NCBI GenBank assembly: GCA_020205615.1
Contig: CM035151.1
Coordinates: forward strand, 15,292,322 to 15,356,321
Length of the DNA stretch: 64,000 nucleotides
Direction of reading: 5' to 3'
Source: Panax quinquefolius
Lineage: Eukaryota; Streptophyta; Magnoliopsida; Apiales; Araliaceae
Under the pieces are notes generated by a model. The model ran no database searches, was not told the origin of the DNA, and worked only from the letters and a program-made list of their open reading frames with translations. Shown in pieces: positions 49,346 to 62,477 of this stretch. The position numbers were made by a program, and so were the translations under genes. Positions within the stretch are counted from its first letter, which is position 1, and each line of letters opens with the position of its first letter.

Positions 49346-49565
49346 TATGACGCCCCCAAAATAGGTATACATCACCCATTCTCGAGTTGTCAATATATGG
49401 TATAGAAATAACTACAACTTTATTATTACAACAAGAAACAGCGTGAGTTTGAATACAAATATTATCTTCTGACAATATCTATACTCAAATAAATCCTCAT
49501 CACATTTATTGATACATTATTTTACAAAAATGGTGAGGACTACTAAACAACTCTCTCTAACCTTA
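49346..49565 (-). mobile_element. Element II 5' LTR, inner part, cut by Element III
   Basis: The first 220 bases match the Element II 3' LTR (42000-42220) and then stop abruptly at CTCTCTCTAACCTT, where a plus-strand LTR starts. The rest lies beyond Element III, outside the window. Confidence 0.8.
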
Positions 49566-50246
49566 CAGAAGACCCAAACTTTTATAAATAAAGATGAATT
49601 TTCTATAAATATTATTTTTGAATATTATGGAATAAATTTGATATAATGTTATAGTTGTGGGTAATATTTATAAATTTTGCAAAGTAAGCAAGTTGTTATA
49701 AAATATTCATTTGGTCAGGGAATATTCTTTTTGTCGGGGAATATTCGTACGACGGCTCAATCATTGGTGGACCCCACAACGGAAGTATTGTCGTAGTTAG
49801 AAAATGACAAAATTATCTTTCTATAAAAATAACGGCAGAGGTGTTACCGTTAAAAGCGTTGAACTACCCTAGGTAGTAAAAAATACAAGATACTGATAGT
49901 TGTATAAGAAGCGCACGATATTGATTATTGATGCTTACGTGAGAAGTCACTCAACTATGCTCAATTATTGCTACGATAATTCTTTGCATCATATCTCTTA
50001 TATTATCGATTCAATTATTGTCACACAAGATCATCCGTATAATATGTTATAGTATTAAATCAATAATTGAGACGACAAGTTATAAATGATTAATAATTGT
50101 TGAAAGATTAAATATGTGTTGATTAAAAATAAAATGATTTGTGGTAATATTTATTCAATCCTTGATGTATATAAAGAGTCATTATGAGACGTTTGTGGTA
50201 AGTTTGATTATTTTATGGGGGCCCATATGTCATCATCTAAGAGTTT

Positions 50247-50450
50247 CTTCGTCGATAGTAATTACCTTCGTCGATAGTAATTACCTTTGTGAATAGTAAT
50301 TACCTTCGTCGATAGTAATTACCTTTACCGAGACGTCAAACCACTTGCCGTTTCATATTACAGTGTCGAACCACTTGTCGTTTCACATTACAAAAGCGCC
50401 AAACCACTTTTCTTTTTACATCACTACCGTCAAGCCAACTCATTTTCATA
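50247..50450 (+). repeat. LTR U3 tandem repeats: CGATAGTAATTACCTT and CCACTTGTCGTTTCACAT units
   Basis: Bases 50247-50325 hold about four units of a 21-base TAGTAATTACCTTCGTCGA repeat; 50326-50450 hold about four units of a 27- to 28-base CCACTTGTCGTTTCACATTA repeat. They lie upstream of the LTR TATA box, where enhancer-like repeats are expected in retrotransposon U3. The same arrays, with different copy numbers, occur at 62022-62210 and 63160-63450. Confidence 0.8.
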
Positions 50451-50475
50451 TGGCGGTCTTAAGCTAGAAATCTTC

Positions 50476-50484
50476 TATAAATAG
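50476..50484 (+). promoter_or_regulatory. LTR promoter TATA box (Element III 5' LTR)
   Basis: TATAAATAG, conserved with TATAAATAGAGG at 62235 and 63487, TATAAATAGAAG at 39807 and TATAAATAGAGG at 53907. It marks the U3/R region of this LTR family. Confidence 0.7.
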
Positions 50485-50704
50485 AGGCTGAGTGCTTCAT
50501 TATTTTTCACGAATTCATTCAAGCTATAGAGAGAGAAAGTATAGAGAGAATAAGAGAGAAAGAAGAAGAGTATTTTGTTACTACACTATCGCAGATTCAA
50601 TCTCCTACTAAAAGTAAGGGGTGTTATTCTTTCTTATTCATGAAGAAAGGCTGTTGTTATTCCATTGTTTATTATTACGTTGGAATAACTTTGTATACGT
50701 GGTT

Positions 50705-51000
50705 TACCTATACTTGGTGACATTCTTTTATTATTCATTTGGAACATCCTGTTTGTGTGTTTTTTACACCTTACTGGTTCCATCTTTATTATTATTCTAT
50801 TGGAATATCTTGTCGTGTGTTTTACAATTTTACTCGGTTCCGCTCTTTATTATTATTATTCGTTAGAACATCCTGTCTGCATGTGTTTTACGGGACCGGT
50901 TCCATTCTTTATTATTCATTTGAATATCCTCGTCATGCATGCGTTTTCTGCGGACCGGATCCGTTATTTATTATTCGTTGGAATAACTTTTGCTGTCTTA
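50705..51000 (+). repeat. LTR tandem repeat of about 57 bases (TTTATTATTC..GTGTTTTAC)
   Basis: About four to five units containing TTTATTATTC, GGAACATCCTGTC and TGTGTTTTAC, downstream of the TATA box. The same array is at 40075-40345 and 63735-64000. Confidence 0.8.
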
Positions 51001-52087
51001 TCGCATTTACGGGTGATTTCTTTTGTTATTCCATTCTTTATTATACCCAGGTTGGTTAAAACTTTGACTTCTATACTCCATGAAATTAGTGGAATATCCT
51101 TGATATTTGCGCTTCATCCCAGTATCCTTTCATGGAAATATTCTTCTCGAGTATTCTTGAATTTTACTCTACAAAGCGATGATCGTGTTGACAGTTTGGA
51201 TGTTATTGGTTCCTAGATAAATTAATTCTTGAACTTGTTTTATTGAATTCTTATATCATTGTCATCATCCTCATGTTTATATTATGTTGAAAGTCATCCG
51301 TGGCTTCAGTAGTGCATAGATGGACTTGGTATGATTATGACCGAGAGACTATTCGGTGTAATCATTAATCGTAATGTTACAAATGATGTGGTAAAAATCC
51401 TCGGGTGGCCGTAGTGCATTGATGGGCGATTGTTGGCATGATCACGACCATTAATGAATACACAAATATTCTCGCCCAGTAGTAGTCGTGAATAATTGTG
51501 GTCGTGATACTAAAGAATATCCTTGGCCGTAGTAGTGGGGTGATTCGATGATGTGGAATATTTATTAAAGTCGAGTCTCAAATATAATGATGATGAAAAA
51601 CCTTTTAAATCATAAAAGATAGTAGATTTTATTTTCTACTGACTCTTTTAATGGATTGCTTGTTCACGCTGCAGCTTAAACTTGATGTTTATTATATTTT
51701 ATCGGTTTAACACTTTGTTGAAGGCTAATGATAATTTATTTTGCATTATCTTAGTCATAATATTTTTTACCAAGGGCTAGTTGAGCTCACCTTTCTTTCA
51801 CCGTTCTCTTCGAAATGAGAACATACCGGACGAGTCGGGGAACGGAGTAATGGTCCGAGGATAAAGATTAGTAGTCCTCACTATTCTCGTGAAATAGTGT
51901 GATAATAATTGTAATGAGGACTCCTTTTGAGTTTGTATAATATCTAGTAAACAATATTTGTATTCAAACTTACGCTTATATCAGTATTGTACACGCGCTT
52001 ATATTAATAAGTTGTATTTAATTACATCACGTGTATCCGACTACCCAAGATGGGTGATGTATACCTAATTTTGGGCGCGCACAACAG

Positions 52088-52101
52088 TTGGTATGTCGAG
52101 C
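52088..52101 (+). other. Element III primer-binding site
   Basis: TTGGTATGTCGAGC, four bases after the 5' LTR. It resembles the initiator-Met tRNA complement TGGTATCAGAGC with the CAG region altered. Confidence 0.65.
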
Positions 52102-52269
52102 TTGTGGATATGATCCTGCTAAGATGTGAGAATAGTACTAAGAGGGAGAGACGGGGAATACCTTGCTAGTATGACCTACCTAAGTTTATGTGGCTATTTT
52201 ATTGGTCATTGAATATAGGGATAATTTGTTACATGTCGAATTAACCTTTTATTTTGTGGCGATATCTAA

Positions 52270-52693
52270 AAATGACATCCGAGAATGTTGAGAATAAGCG
52301 ATGGAGCACAAAGCGATCGTTGATTACATGGCATATCAATAATCGGGATAATGTGCATCGGAAGACGACAATCCTCACATGCAAACAACAACAATCGACC
52401 AAATGATGAATGATCAAATGTTCGAGGCTTTATGCAATTTACGCAACAAAGAAAGTAGAGCGACTCTGTCCAAAACGTGGTGAAACACGGAAAACTCTCG
52501 GGCGGTCACCGCTAAACAATTCAAGGAGCTGGGACCACCGGAGTTTAAGGGAGAGCCAAAACCACTTCTGGCGGAAGCATGGATAAAGCAGATTACCAAG
52601 ATATTTGATGTCTTGGGATGCTCCGAGCAAGGTTCCCTTTACGCCTTTATGTTGCAGCGGAGAGGCGATTCTCGGTGGGAATCGGTAAAACGT
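52270..52693 (+). pseudogene. Element III gag, N-terminal part
   Basis: It reads KQFKELGPPEFKGEPKP, then AWIKQITKIFDVLGCSEQ in the gag frame, with frameshifts. It is interrupted at 52694 by a solo LTR; the frame resumes at 57083. Confidence 0.75.
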
Positions 52694-55600
52694 TGTAAGA
52701 CCGAATTTTATGAAATAAAAGTATTCAATTTTTCTTATAATTACTATTCAAGAAATGGTTAAATTGATAAAAGTTAAAGTTAAGGGTGATATATGATTTT
52801 TTTCAAAATACGCAAGTGGTTATAAAATATTCATTGTTGTTTGGGAATATTCGCTAATGTGGGAATATTCTTTACGTAGGAGAATATTAAATACGACGAC
52901 GTAGCGATCATTTAGGGCCCCATAATGTAATAAACATCCGGATGGAGAAAACGACAAATTTGAGTTTTTATAAATAACGGCGTAATCGTTACTGAATTAA
53001 CACATGTTGGAATACCCTTGGTAAAATAAAATGTCTGGCGCTGTTGTCAGCACAAAGCATGACACCAGATTACATGTATTTTTGAATTATTGATTCTTAC
53101 GTGAAAGCGCACTACTCAATAATTGTTACGATAATATCTTTCAATATTTTATTTTATTGATTCAATAATTGATGCGTTGATATTTTATATTATTGTTGTT
53201 CAATAATTGTCAACGCACGATATCTCCATTATCGGATCAATAATTCATATTATTCAATAATATTATTAGATAACATTATTGGCAATGTCTAGAAAGTTCT
53301 GCTAATGAGAGATTTGGTCACCTAATCATGCTGGCAAGAAGGGAGAAATTCTTATTGAAAGCCCCTCTTTCCTGGAACTGCTGGTTGTCATTATTGTGAT
53401 TCTATAATATTATTTATGAATAATTAATTATTGATTTATATGACAATGAAATATTTATTTGATGTGGATATAAATGATGGATTTATTTATGTGGTTATAA
53501 ATGAAGGAATTAATGTTGAGGTATTTTATCGATATTTTGTCGGATTGGAGGTATTAAAAGATCAAATCGGTGTTCTTACAAACTTTATTATGTGAGTTAT
53601 AATTTTTAATCGTAGTTGGATCGTTGGGATTTTTGGATATATTATACATATATAAGTTGAGTATATGTCCACAAATTTTGAACCGAATTAAAATGAGCGT
53701 ATAATTTGTTATGAATTTTAAGAGGACCGATTCTTAAATTAGGTTATAAATGATTTTGGTGGAAAATTCTAGAATTGGTGGGCCCCACTTTTGGTTGGTG
53801 AGAAATGTGCTCAATTGAATTTTCAAATGTGGTGGGTGGGGAATAAGAGCGAAGTAAAGCCCATCGGGTTGCAGAGTTAAGTCTGCTTGCTGTCTTAACA
53901 TTTTCCTATAAATAGAGGTTAAGTTAGAATTGAAAATCACACCGAATTCATAAATTTTCTCTTTTTTCTCTCTAGATTATTGAGTGTATTTTGTGAGTAT
54001 TTAGATACTTGGTGAGTTGATATTCATCGGTCTGAAGTTTCCTTGATAAATATCAGATATCCAATCGGAAGTCTTTGCTCTTTTGAGGTAAGGGATAGTA
54101 AAGGGATTTTAAGGGTTGTTATGATTTTAAGTTTCGTAATTTTTCTCGACCTTCGTAAAAAATCTGAAAAATTTGAAATGATATTTTGATGAGTTTTATT
54201 GATTGTGTCCAAAAATGGTGATTTTTGGATGTATAGATTAAGAGTTATGAATTTTACGGAAAAAGACTATTTTAAAAGTAACATTATAACTCCTCAGTGA
54301 TTAACTCCAAAATTGATGAAATTTTTATTGGGAGTACATCTATATAATGTCAAGATACCGTATTAATTTGAAATTTTTGGACAAAAGTACAATTTATGAT
54401 AAATGTTTAAATATTCTATGGTTTTGGCCATATGAAAATTGTAAATGAATTTTAAAAATTCGAGAAAATATATATTCAATATGGGACTATATTCTTCTAA
54501 ATCCCGGAAAATAAATATTTTTGAACCCCGATTTGGTATTTTTCATGAAAATGTTCTAGTTATGAGTAAATGAATTAAATATGTTATGTGAAGTAAGAAA
54601 ATTGGAAAATATGATTTTATGGCTTGAGAAATCATATATGAGGTATATCTTGCAGATCTTTGATGAGGGTTTTGGTTATTGGTGATGAAATCTTATGAGT
54701 TTGGCATTTTATGATGATTAAATGCATTAATTAGTAAAAAGTGTAAACAATTTAATTAAATTGTTTATAAGTTTTAAAATGATTAAAATATTATTGTAAT
54801 ATTAATAGTATTAGATTATGAGATTTCTAAGTGATTTATAACATTTGGATTAAGGTGTTATAAATATGGATATGAATTTTATTATGAAACTTTATCTTTT
54901 CGTGTCGAGATTACTTATGCGCATTATACGGGGACTATGTCTTTAATACGGGTACTATTCACAACAAATTGGTTTCTTCTACGACCAAATTATCGTTGAT
55001 TTATGAATCTTACTCTTGAAATTAAAACCATGTTTTGATTATATTGTTTTTATATAACATTCTTATAACCCTAATGATGATATTTCTCTTTGACTTGAGT
55101 GTAAAGATGGGTAGATTATTGGTATGATCGTGACCATAGGTTCTCTTTGGCCAAAGAAGGTGCAAAAGTTGAATTGTTGATTGGTATGATCATGACCATT
55201 GAATTTACAATTGAATATTTTTAGCTTAAGTCAAAGGTGAAATGATCAACATATGGCTATAATTGTTTATATAAATTACAAAATGATTATATATTTCTTT
55301 GAGATATTAATATCTTTAATTTAGTAGTGCAAAGATGAATTATTGATGAATATCTTTGGCTCAGAATGCAAAAGATGACTGTTGTTGAATATCTTTGCTT
55401 TGTAGTGCAAAGATGAATTATTGATGAATATCTTTGGCTTGAATGCAAAGATGACCGTTGTTGAATATCTTTAGCTTTGTAGTGCAAAAGATGAATTATT
55501 GATGAATATCTTTTTTGCTCGTGAATGAAAAGATGACTTTTGTTGTTGAATATCTTCACTGTAGAAAGTGCAAAGATGAATTATTGATGAATATCTTTGG

Positions 55601-57082
55601 CTTGTAATGCAAAGATGACCCGTTGTTGAATATCTTTAAATTTAGTAGTGCAAAGATGAATTATTGATGAATATCTTTTTCTCGTAATGCAAAGATGACT
55701 GTTGTTGAATATCTTTGCTTTGTAGTGCAAAGATGAATTATTGATGAATATCTTTGGCTTGTAATGCAAAGATGACCCGTTGTTGAATATCTTTAGCTTT
55801 GTAGTGCAAAGATGAATTATTGATGAATATCTTTTGCTCGTAATGCAAAAGATGACACATTGTTGAATATCTTTACCTTTGTAGTGCAAAGATGAATTAT
55901 TGATGAATATCTTTGGCTCGTAATGCAAAGATGACTGTTGTTGAATATCTTTAGCATGTAGTGTAAAGATGAATGTTGATGAATATCTTTGGCTAGTGAG
56001 TGCAAAGATGAAATTATTAAGTATGATTATGAGCAGGAACTGTGATTTGGTATAACCATGATATTTGATGTTTCAGGTAAAGACAGGTGATGAAAATTTA
56101 TCTTCGTCCCGGATGAGAAGAGGAATTTTGAGTCACAATTATGATTATGAGTTATTCATATGATTGTGGAAAGGAACTGTTGATTGATGTTACAGGGATA
56201 AAATATTGTTGGTGGACTTTTAACGTGGAGAAGACAATAGACTTTATAGTCTATTTGACTCTTCTAATGGATTGCTCATTCCGCTGCAACTATGGTTGAA
56301 AAGTTTTATCATCTACCATATGTTCTAAATCTCTGATTTATTACTGATGAAGACTATTGATAATTTATTTATCTTTAGTCATAATATTCTTTACTGAGCT
56401 AGTTGTGCTCACCCTTTTGTTTCACAATTCCTTTCAGGTAATAAAAGTATGCCAATTGGGTCGGCGGGGATAAGCGAGGAATAGAGTGGTGGTCTATAGA
56501 TGTTGAGGGTGAGGTGAATTTAACTTGGAAGGGTGTTTTGTCACTATCATACAAGATGTCTAATGACATACAACCTCGTGTTATCATAAGATATGGTTGT
56601 GCTCATCCACTTCTTGAGTATATTTACAAGCACTACCTATATAATCTTGGTGTTTGTTTGGAGTATAATACCCAATTAGAGCGATGGAGATAATGATATG
56701 TCGAGAGAGACTCACCATTGGGAAGAATATGATAGTAATCTTCTCGTTTTTCTTTTCGGGGGTTTATTAGATTGACCAAGGATAATTACGCAGCCATATG
56801 ATATCTACCATAACCTAAAAGCATGGCCTCCCATGTATGAAGGTTTCTCTTGAGCACTTCCCAAAGATTCTAATTTCTAAAAGCAGGTTTTGACTATACC
56901 TTTATGTAAGGTGTCATTTTGACGTCTTCTGATTGGTATATATTTGTATCCAAACTCACAACATATGTGTTGTTGTATTTTGCACGACAATTGTTGTAAT
57001 AAAGTTGTAGTTATTTTTCGTACCATATATTTGGCGACTCGAAATGGGTTGGATGGAAAGAACCTATTTTGGGGTTATTACA
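52694..57082 (+). mobile_element. 4.4 kb solo LTR inserted in Element III gag
   Basis: It begins TGTAAGACCGAATTTT and ends ACCTATTTTGGGGTTATTACA. The hexamer AAACGT flanks it on both sides (52688-52693 and 57083-57088), a clear target duplication. The ends and several interior blocks resemble the Element I LTR, but it is much longer, partly because of a minisatellite (55318-56011). There is a TATAAATA box at 53907-53914. Gag coding is continuous across the site if it is removed, so the insertion is younger than Element III. Confidence 0.85.
55318..56011 (+). repeat. Minisatellite in solo LTR: nine units of about 79 bases
   Basis: Each unit is made of two related half-units, one containing GTGCAAAGATGAATTATTG and ATGAATATCTTT, the other containing AATGCAAAGATGAC and GTTGAATATCTTT. 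Nine AAAGATGAAT-type starts are visible between 55325 and 55970. The Element I LTR has only a short version (32465-32610). The minus strand reads as open repetitive frames that I regard as chance. Confidence 0.9.
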
Positions 57083-57800
57083 AAACGTACTCAACTTCTT
57101 TGTCTTGAAGATATCTTGGGAGAAGTTCCAGGAGTTGTTCAACGACAAATACTTTCACAAAGTATTAGCCACACGAAGGAGGGTGGAGTTTATCAAGTTG
57201 GAACAAAACAATATGGCCGTGTCGCAATACGAGGCAAAATTTGCGAGTTATCACGGTTTAAGTCCCACTTAGTGGATAATGAAGAAAGAATGGCGCGAAA
57301 CGCGTTTTAAGAGGTTTGAAGTCGGAGATACGTCGACATCTTATTTCTCATAAACCGTGTTTGTATTGAGATGTTGTAAATAGGGCTCGATTAGTGGAAG
57401 CGCGATAACGAGTCAACGAACTAAAAAGAGAGCGACGGCAAAAAATTATAATACCGGTGAGTAGTCATCGAAGCGGTGACAACAAGCGTGGAGGGAATCA
57501 ACGGGCGAGATATGGTAACCACTTGGTGGTAATCGGGGCCAAAACAATAAGAATGGACATTTCAAGAAACGGAGATTCAATGATGATGGAAAGACGTCAA
57601 AGACCAAAGACCCGTTGTTAAGGAAAGAAAAGACCACCTATCATATGCTTCAAATGCGGAGGAGGGACACATCGATCCCAAATCTGCGCCCATGCTCATC
57701 AAAGCATGTTATAATTGTGGAAGAGAAGGTCACTTAGCTCGATTTTGTCATTTACCAAGGCAAATTCAACTAGGATGGAGGCACCAAAGGTCATCCTGAA
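57083..57800 (+). pseudogene. Element III gag, C-terminal part with zinc knuckles
   Basis: It continues gag after the solo LTR: WEKFQELFNDKYFHKV, EFIKLEQNNMAVSQYEAKFA, then a basic region and two CCHC knuckles. The second is clear at 57707-57748 (CYNCGREGHLARFC, pattern CX2CX4HX4C); the first (ICFKCGGGTHRSQIC) is slightly altered. Several frameshifts. Confidence 0.8.
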
Positions 57801-60800
57801 AAGTCAAACCCAGTGGTCTGAGGAGAGCGTTTGTTGTGACCTCCCAGAGAGCAAGGAACCCGAATGAGGTCATCACGGGTAAGCTTATCATAAACTCTAA
57901 TGAAGTCTATACTTTATTTGATACCTGGGGTTCTACCCATTCTTTATTTCTCTCTACTTTGCATGCTCATCGATTAAATTTGACTCGGGAGAAATTAGAC
58001 TTTGACTTATCTGTGGAAACTCCGGTTGGGAGAAAAACCTTCATTACATCCACTTTGTTTATAAGTCTTGTTTGGTTTCAATCGGTACCTCACATTACAC
58101 TGTCGATCTTATTTCATTAAAAATACTTGCATTTGACGTGATTCTGTGGATTGATTGGTTAACTACTTATCATGCAAAAATTAATTATTTTCGTAAGGTT
58201 GTTAGCTTTCATATTCTAACCAACCTATTATCGCGAATTCAAGCGACTAAACCATTAAAATCAATCACGGTCATCTCAAGCCATAAAAGCTATTCGTTTA
58301 TTGAAAAGCGGATGTCGAGCTTTCTTAGCTTATGTCACAGATTTAAACAAAAATACGCCGGTTTTGAACGATATTTCTATTGTTAATAAATTTCCGACGT
58401 AACGTATTCCCAAGAACTTCCTGGCCTACCCCGGAGCATGAAATTGAATTTTGTATCGACCTTGAACCCTTACAAAACCTATTTCCAAAGCCCCATATCG
58501 AATGGCTCTATTGAACTTCGAGTTAAAGACCCAACCGCGAGGAATTGTTAGACATTGGCTTTATTCGTCCTAGTACTTCTCCTTGGGGTGCTTACATTTT
58601 ATTCGTGAAGAAGAAAGATGGGAGTATGCGACTTTGTATTGATTATCGGGAGTTGAATCATGTCACCATCAAAAATAGGTATCCATTGCCACGTATTGAT
58701 GACTGTTTGACCCGATTGCAAGGAGCCAAATTCTTTTCAAAGATTGATCTTAGATTAGGATATCACCAATTGAAGATTAGAATCATTGACATTCCAAAGA
58801 CGGCTTTTCGAACTTCGGTGCGGGCATTATGAATTCTAGTCGTGTCTTTTGGATTGACTAATGCTCCTCTTTGCCTTCATGGATATATGATGAATCGAGT
58901 ATTCAAGGAATATTTGGATCACTTTATGGTCGCGTCTTTATTGATGACATCCTTATTTATTCCTAAAGCCGTGAAGATCATGAAAGCAACACTTGAGTGA
59001 CACTCAAAAAGCTTCGTGAATATAAGCTTTATGCCAAGTTGAAGAAATGCGAGTTACGGCGAGGAAAGTAGCATTCCTTGGGCATACGTGGTATCAAGTC
59101 ATGGAATATCTGTTGACCCAAAGAAAGATCAAGCTATTCAAAGTCGGGAACAACCTAAATCGATGAATAGAAGACGTAGCTTTCTCGGTTTATCCGGTTA
59201 TTATCGGAGATTCGTGGAAGGATTTTCTCGAATCGCTACTCCATCGACTCAAATGACTCGGAAGATACAAAGTTCGGTTGGAGCGAAGAATGTGAGAAGA
59301 GTTTTCAAGAACTCGAGAGAGACTTATTTCAAAGACTGCTCGGACAATACCATCCGCTCGGAGGATTTGTCATCTCATGATGATGCTTGAGCAAAAGGTT
59401 GGGATGTGTTTTCATGCAACATGGAAAAGTTATAGCTTTATGCCTCGACACAACTCAAAGAATATGAGAGGAATTATCCTACTTCGTGATCTAGAGTTAG
59501 CATTGTTATCTTCTGCACTTAAAATTTGGAGGCATTACTTGTATGGGGAGAAAGTGGAGATCTTTACTGGATCATAAAAGCCTCAAATATTTCTTCACTC
59601 AAAAGGAACTCAACATGCGACAATGACGTTGGCTTGAATCTGTTGAAAGTTTATGATCATACCATCCAATACCATCCAGAAAAAGCGAGCGTGGTAGGCG
59701 ACGTATTGAGTAGAAGATCATATGCAAGCACGAGTCTTGATATTATTGTCAACGAAAGGCCCATTTGTGTGACTTGCAAAGGATGGAGATAGAGTTAAAA
59801 ACTCGAGGACGCGTGTGATGATAAGCGAGTATATGAGTAGAACCGACTTTTAATCGATAAAGTTAAAGGCTTTTCAAGCTCTGGACACGGAGGTGATGCG
59901 TTATGAGGAAGAAAGTGCAAGAAGGTGCTATACCTAGGAAGCAAGAATCGATGAAGAAGGAATACTTGAGTCAACTCTGAGACTTTGTGTTTCTAACGAC
60001 ATCGATTTAAAGTATAATATCATGATGGAAGCGCCTGACACACCATTTGCAATCCATCTTGGGAGTACCAAAATGTATCATGATATTAAATCGTACATTT
60101 TGGTGGAGCAATATGAAGAGAGAGATAAAGCCTATTTGTTTATCTCAAGATGTCTAACTTGTCAACGAGTTAAAGCGGACATCAAGTACTAAAAGGTCCA
60201 TTGCAACCACTTGAAATTCCGAGAATGGAAGTGGGAGCACATCACCATGGATTTCGTTCTTAGGCCTTCCTAAGGTTTCTCAAGGCATAGATGTGATTTG
60301 GGTCATTGTTGATAGATTGACCAAGTCTGCTCATTTCTTCTGAAATCGAGAAACTTATACACTTGAACGTCTTGCTCAGATATGTACATAAACGAGATTG
60401 TAAGATCGCATGGTATCTGGGGTATCCATAGTTTCGATCGAGACCCAGATTCACTTCACGATTTTGGGTTAGTTTACAAAAAGCTATGGGCACGGACTTT
60501 CACGATTTAGCTTCTCGGCATATCATTCTCGAGACAAGCGGACGATCGAGAGGACTATTCAAACTCTTGAAGATCTATTAAGACTCTGTGTCCTTGATTT
60601 CAAGGGAAGTTGGGACAAGTTCTTACTATTGGTGGAGTTTTCCTACAACAACAGTTATCAAGCAAGTATTGGCATGGCTTCATTCGAAGCGTTGTATGGA
60701 AGAAAGTGTCGTTCTCCAGTATGCTTGGATGAGGTGGGTGAAGCAACGTTGTTGGGACCAGAGTTTGTACGTATGACTACGGAAAAGATTCAAACGATCC

Positions 60801-61320
60801 GACAACGTATAAAAACCTCACAAAATCGACAAAAGAGTTATGCTGATCTTCATCGAAAGCACGTGGAATTCGATATAGGAGATCATGTGTTGTTAAGAGT
60901 TGCTCCATGGAAAAGAGTTACAAGATTTGGAAATAAAGGAAAACTCAATCCTCGATTCATCTGGTCCATTTTAATCCTCGATCGGTAGGAACTGTGGCTA
61001 TAGACTCGCTTTCTGCCAAGTATGTCTACGTGTTCATAACGTTTTTCACATATCTATGTTACGTAAATATGTGAAAGACCCGAACCACATTATTGAGTTA
61101 GAACCCAGGACGAAATAGCGGAAGATTTGACGTATGAAAAGGTTCTGTTCAAATCTTGGATAAGAAGGAACATATTCTACACTCCAAGTTATACCTTAAG
61201 TCAAAGTTTTGTGGAGAAACCACGATGTTGAGAAATGACTTGGGAGTTAGAATCAAAATGAAATCAAGGTATCCTTACCTCTTGACATACCAGTGCGTCG
61301 CACCCTAATTTCGAGGCGAA
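57801..61320 (+). pseudogene. Element III pol (protease, RT, RNase H, integrase, C-terminal region)
   Basis: In order: protease at 57836-58120, with its active-site region reading LFDTWGSTHS instead of a D-T/S-G triad; RT at 58545-59080 ([55 protein letters not shown], then FIDDILIYS in a shifted frame); RNase H at 59090-59780 ([33 protein letters not shown]); integrase at about 60000-60990 ([56 protein letters not shown]); and a C-terminal chromodomain-like tail to about 61300. The integrase catalytic core (60250-60560) is badly frameshifted. Not functional as read. Confidence 0.8.
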
Positions 61321-61327
61321 ATTTCAT

Positions 61328-61339
61328 AAAAAGGGAGGT
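61328..61339 (+). other. Element III polypurine tract
   Basis: AAAAAGGGAGGT immediately before the LTR start TGTAAGACCCC. The same arrangement is seen for Elements I and II on the minus strand. Confidence 0.8.
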
Positions 61340-62477
61340 TGTAAGACCCCAACTTTATAAATAAAGATTAATTTTCTATAAATATTATTTTTGAATATTA
61401 TGGAATAAATTTGATATAATGTTATAGTTGTGGGTAATATTTATAAATTTTGCAAAGTAAGCAAGTTGTTATAAAATATTCGTTTGGTGGGGAATATTCT
61501 TTTTGTCGGGGAATATTAAATGCGACGACTCAATCATTAGTGGACCCCACAATGAAGTATTGTCGTAGTTAGAAAATGACAAAATTATCTTTCTATAAAA
61601 ATAACTTGCGAGAGGTGTTACTTAAAAGCTGTTGAACTACCCGTAGTAGTAAAAAATACAAGATGTCTGCATAGTTGTATAGTAGCATACGATATTGATT
61701 ATTGATGTTTACGTGAGAAGTCACTCAACTATGCTCAATTATTGCTACAAGATAATTCTGCATCATATCTCTTATATTATTGATTCAATTATTGTCACAT
61801 TATCATCCATATAATATGTTATAGTATTAAATCAATAATTGAGACGACAAGTTATAAATGATTAATAATTGTTGAAAGATTAAATATGTGTTGATTAAAA
61901 ATAAAATGATTTGTGGTAATATTTATTCAATCCTTGATGTATATAAAGAGTCTATTATGAGGCGTTTGTGGTAAGTTTGATTATTTTATGGGGGCCCATA
62001 TGTCATCATTTAAGAGTCTCTTCGTCGATAAGTAATTACCTTCGTCGATAGTAATTACCTTTGTGAATAGTAATTACCTTTACCAGACGTCGAACCACTT
62101 TGCCGTTTCATATTACGAAGCGTCCGAACCACTTGTCGTTTCACATTACAAGAGCGTCGAACCACTTTTCTTTTTACATCACCAATGTCAAGCCACTTGC
62201 CTTTTCACATGGCGGTCTTAAGCTAGAAATCTTCTATAAATAGAGGCCTAGTGCTTCATTATTTTCACGAATTCATTCAAGCTATAGAGAGAAGAAAGTA
62301 TAGAGAATAAGAGAGAAAGAAGAAGAGTATTTTGTTCTTACACTACTGCGAGATTCAATCTCTACTAAAAAGTAAGGGGTGTTATTCTTTCTTATTCATG
62401 AAGAGAAGCTGTTGTTATTCTATTGTTTATTATTACATTTGGAATAACTTTTGTATCGTGGTTTACCTATACTTGGT
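61340..62477 (+). mobile_element. Element III 3' LTR, truncated by another LTR
   Basis: It matches 49566 onward (TGTAAGACCCCAACTTTATA ...) until 62477, where a second LTR start (TGTGAGACCCCAG) appears. A TATAAATA box is at 62235 and U3 repeats at 62022-62210. The rest would lie beyond the window. Confidence 0.85.

Larger units (their letters stand above)
49566..52083 (+). mobile_element. Element III (Ty3/gypsy), 5' LTR
   Basis: About 2.5 kb, from a corrupted TGTAAGACCC start to TTTTGGGCGCGCACA, followed four bases later by a primer-binding site. It matches the 3' LTR at 61340. It contains a TATAAATAG box (50476-50484) and three kinds of short tandem repeats (see separate entries). Confidence 0.85.

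Noticed and set aside
53734..54212. Short open frames in the solo LTR
   Set aside because: AT-rich LTR sequence with no similarity between related LTR copies at the protein level.
55287..56005. Repetitive open frames on the minus strand (AKDIQQ/LHYK repeats)
   Set aside because: They are the translation of the minisatellite; unit lengths vary and frames break, so there is no sign of selection for protein.
55318..56011. CRISPR-like regular repeats
   Set aside because: The units are contiguous tandem repeats without unique spacers, inside a plant LTR.
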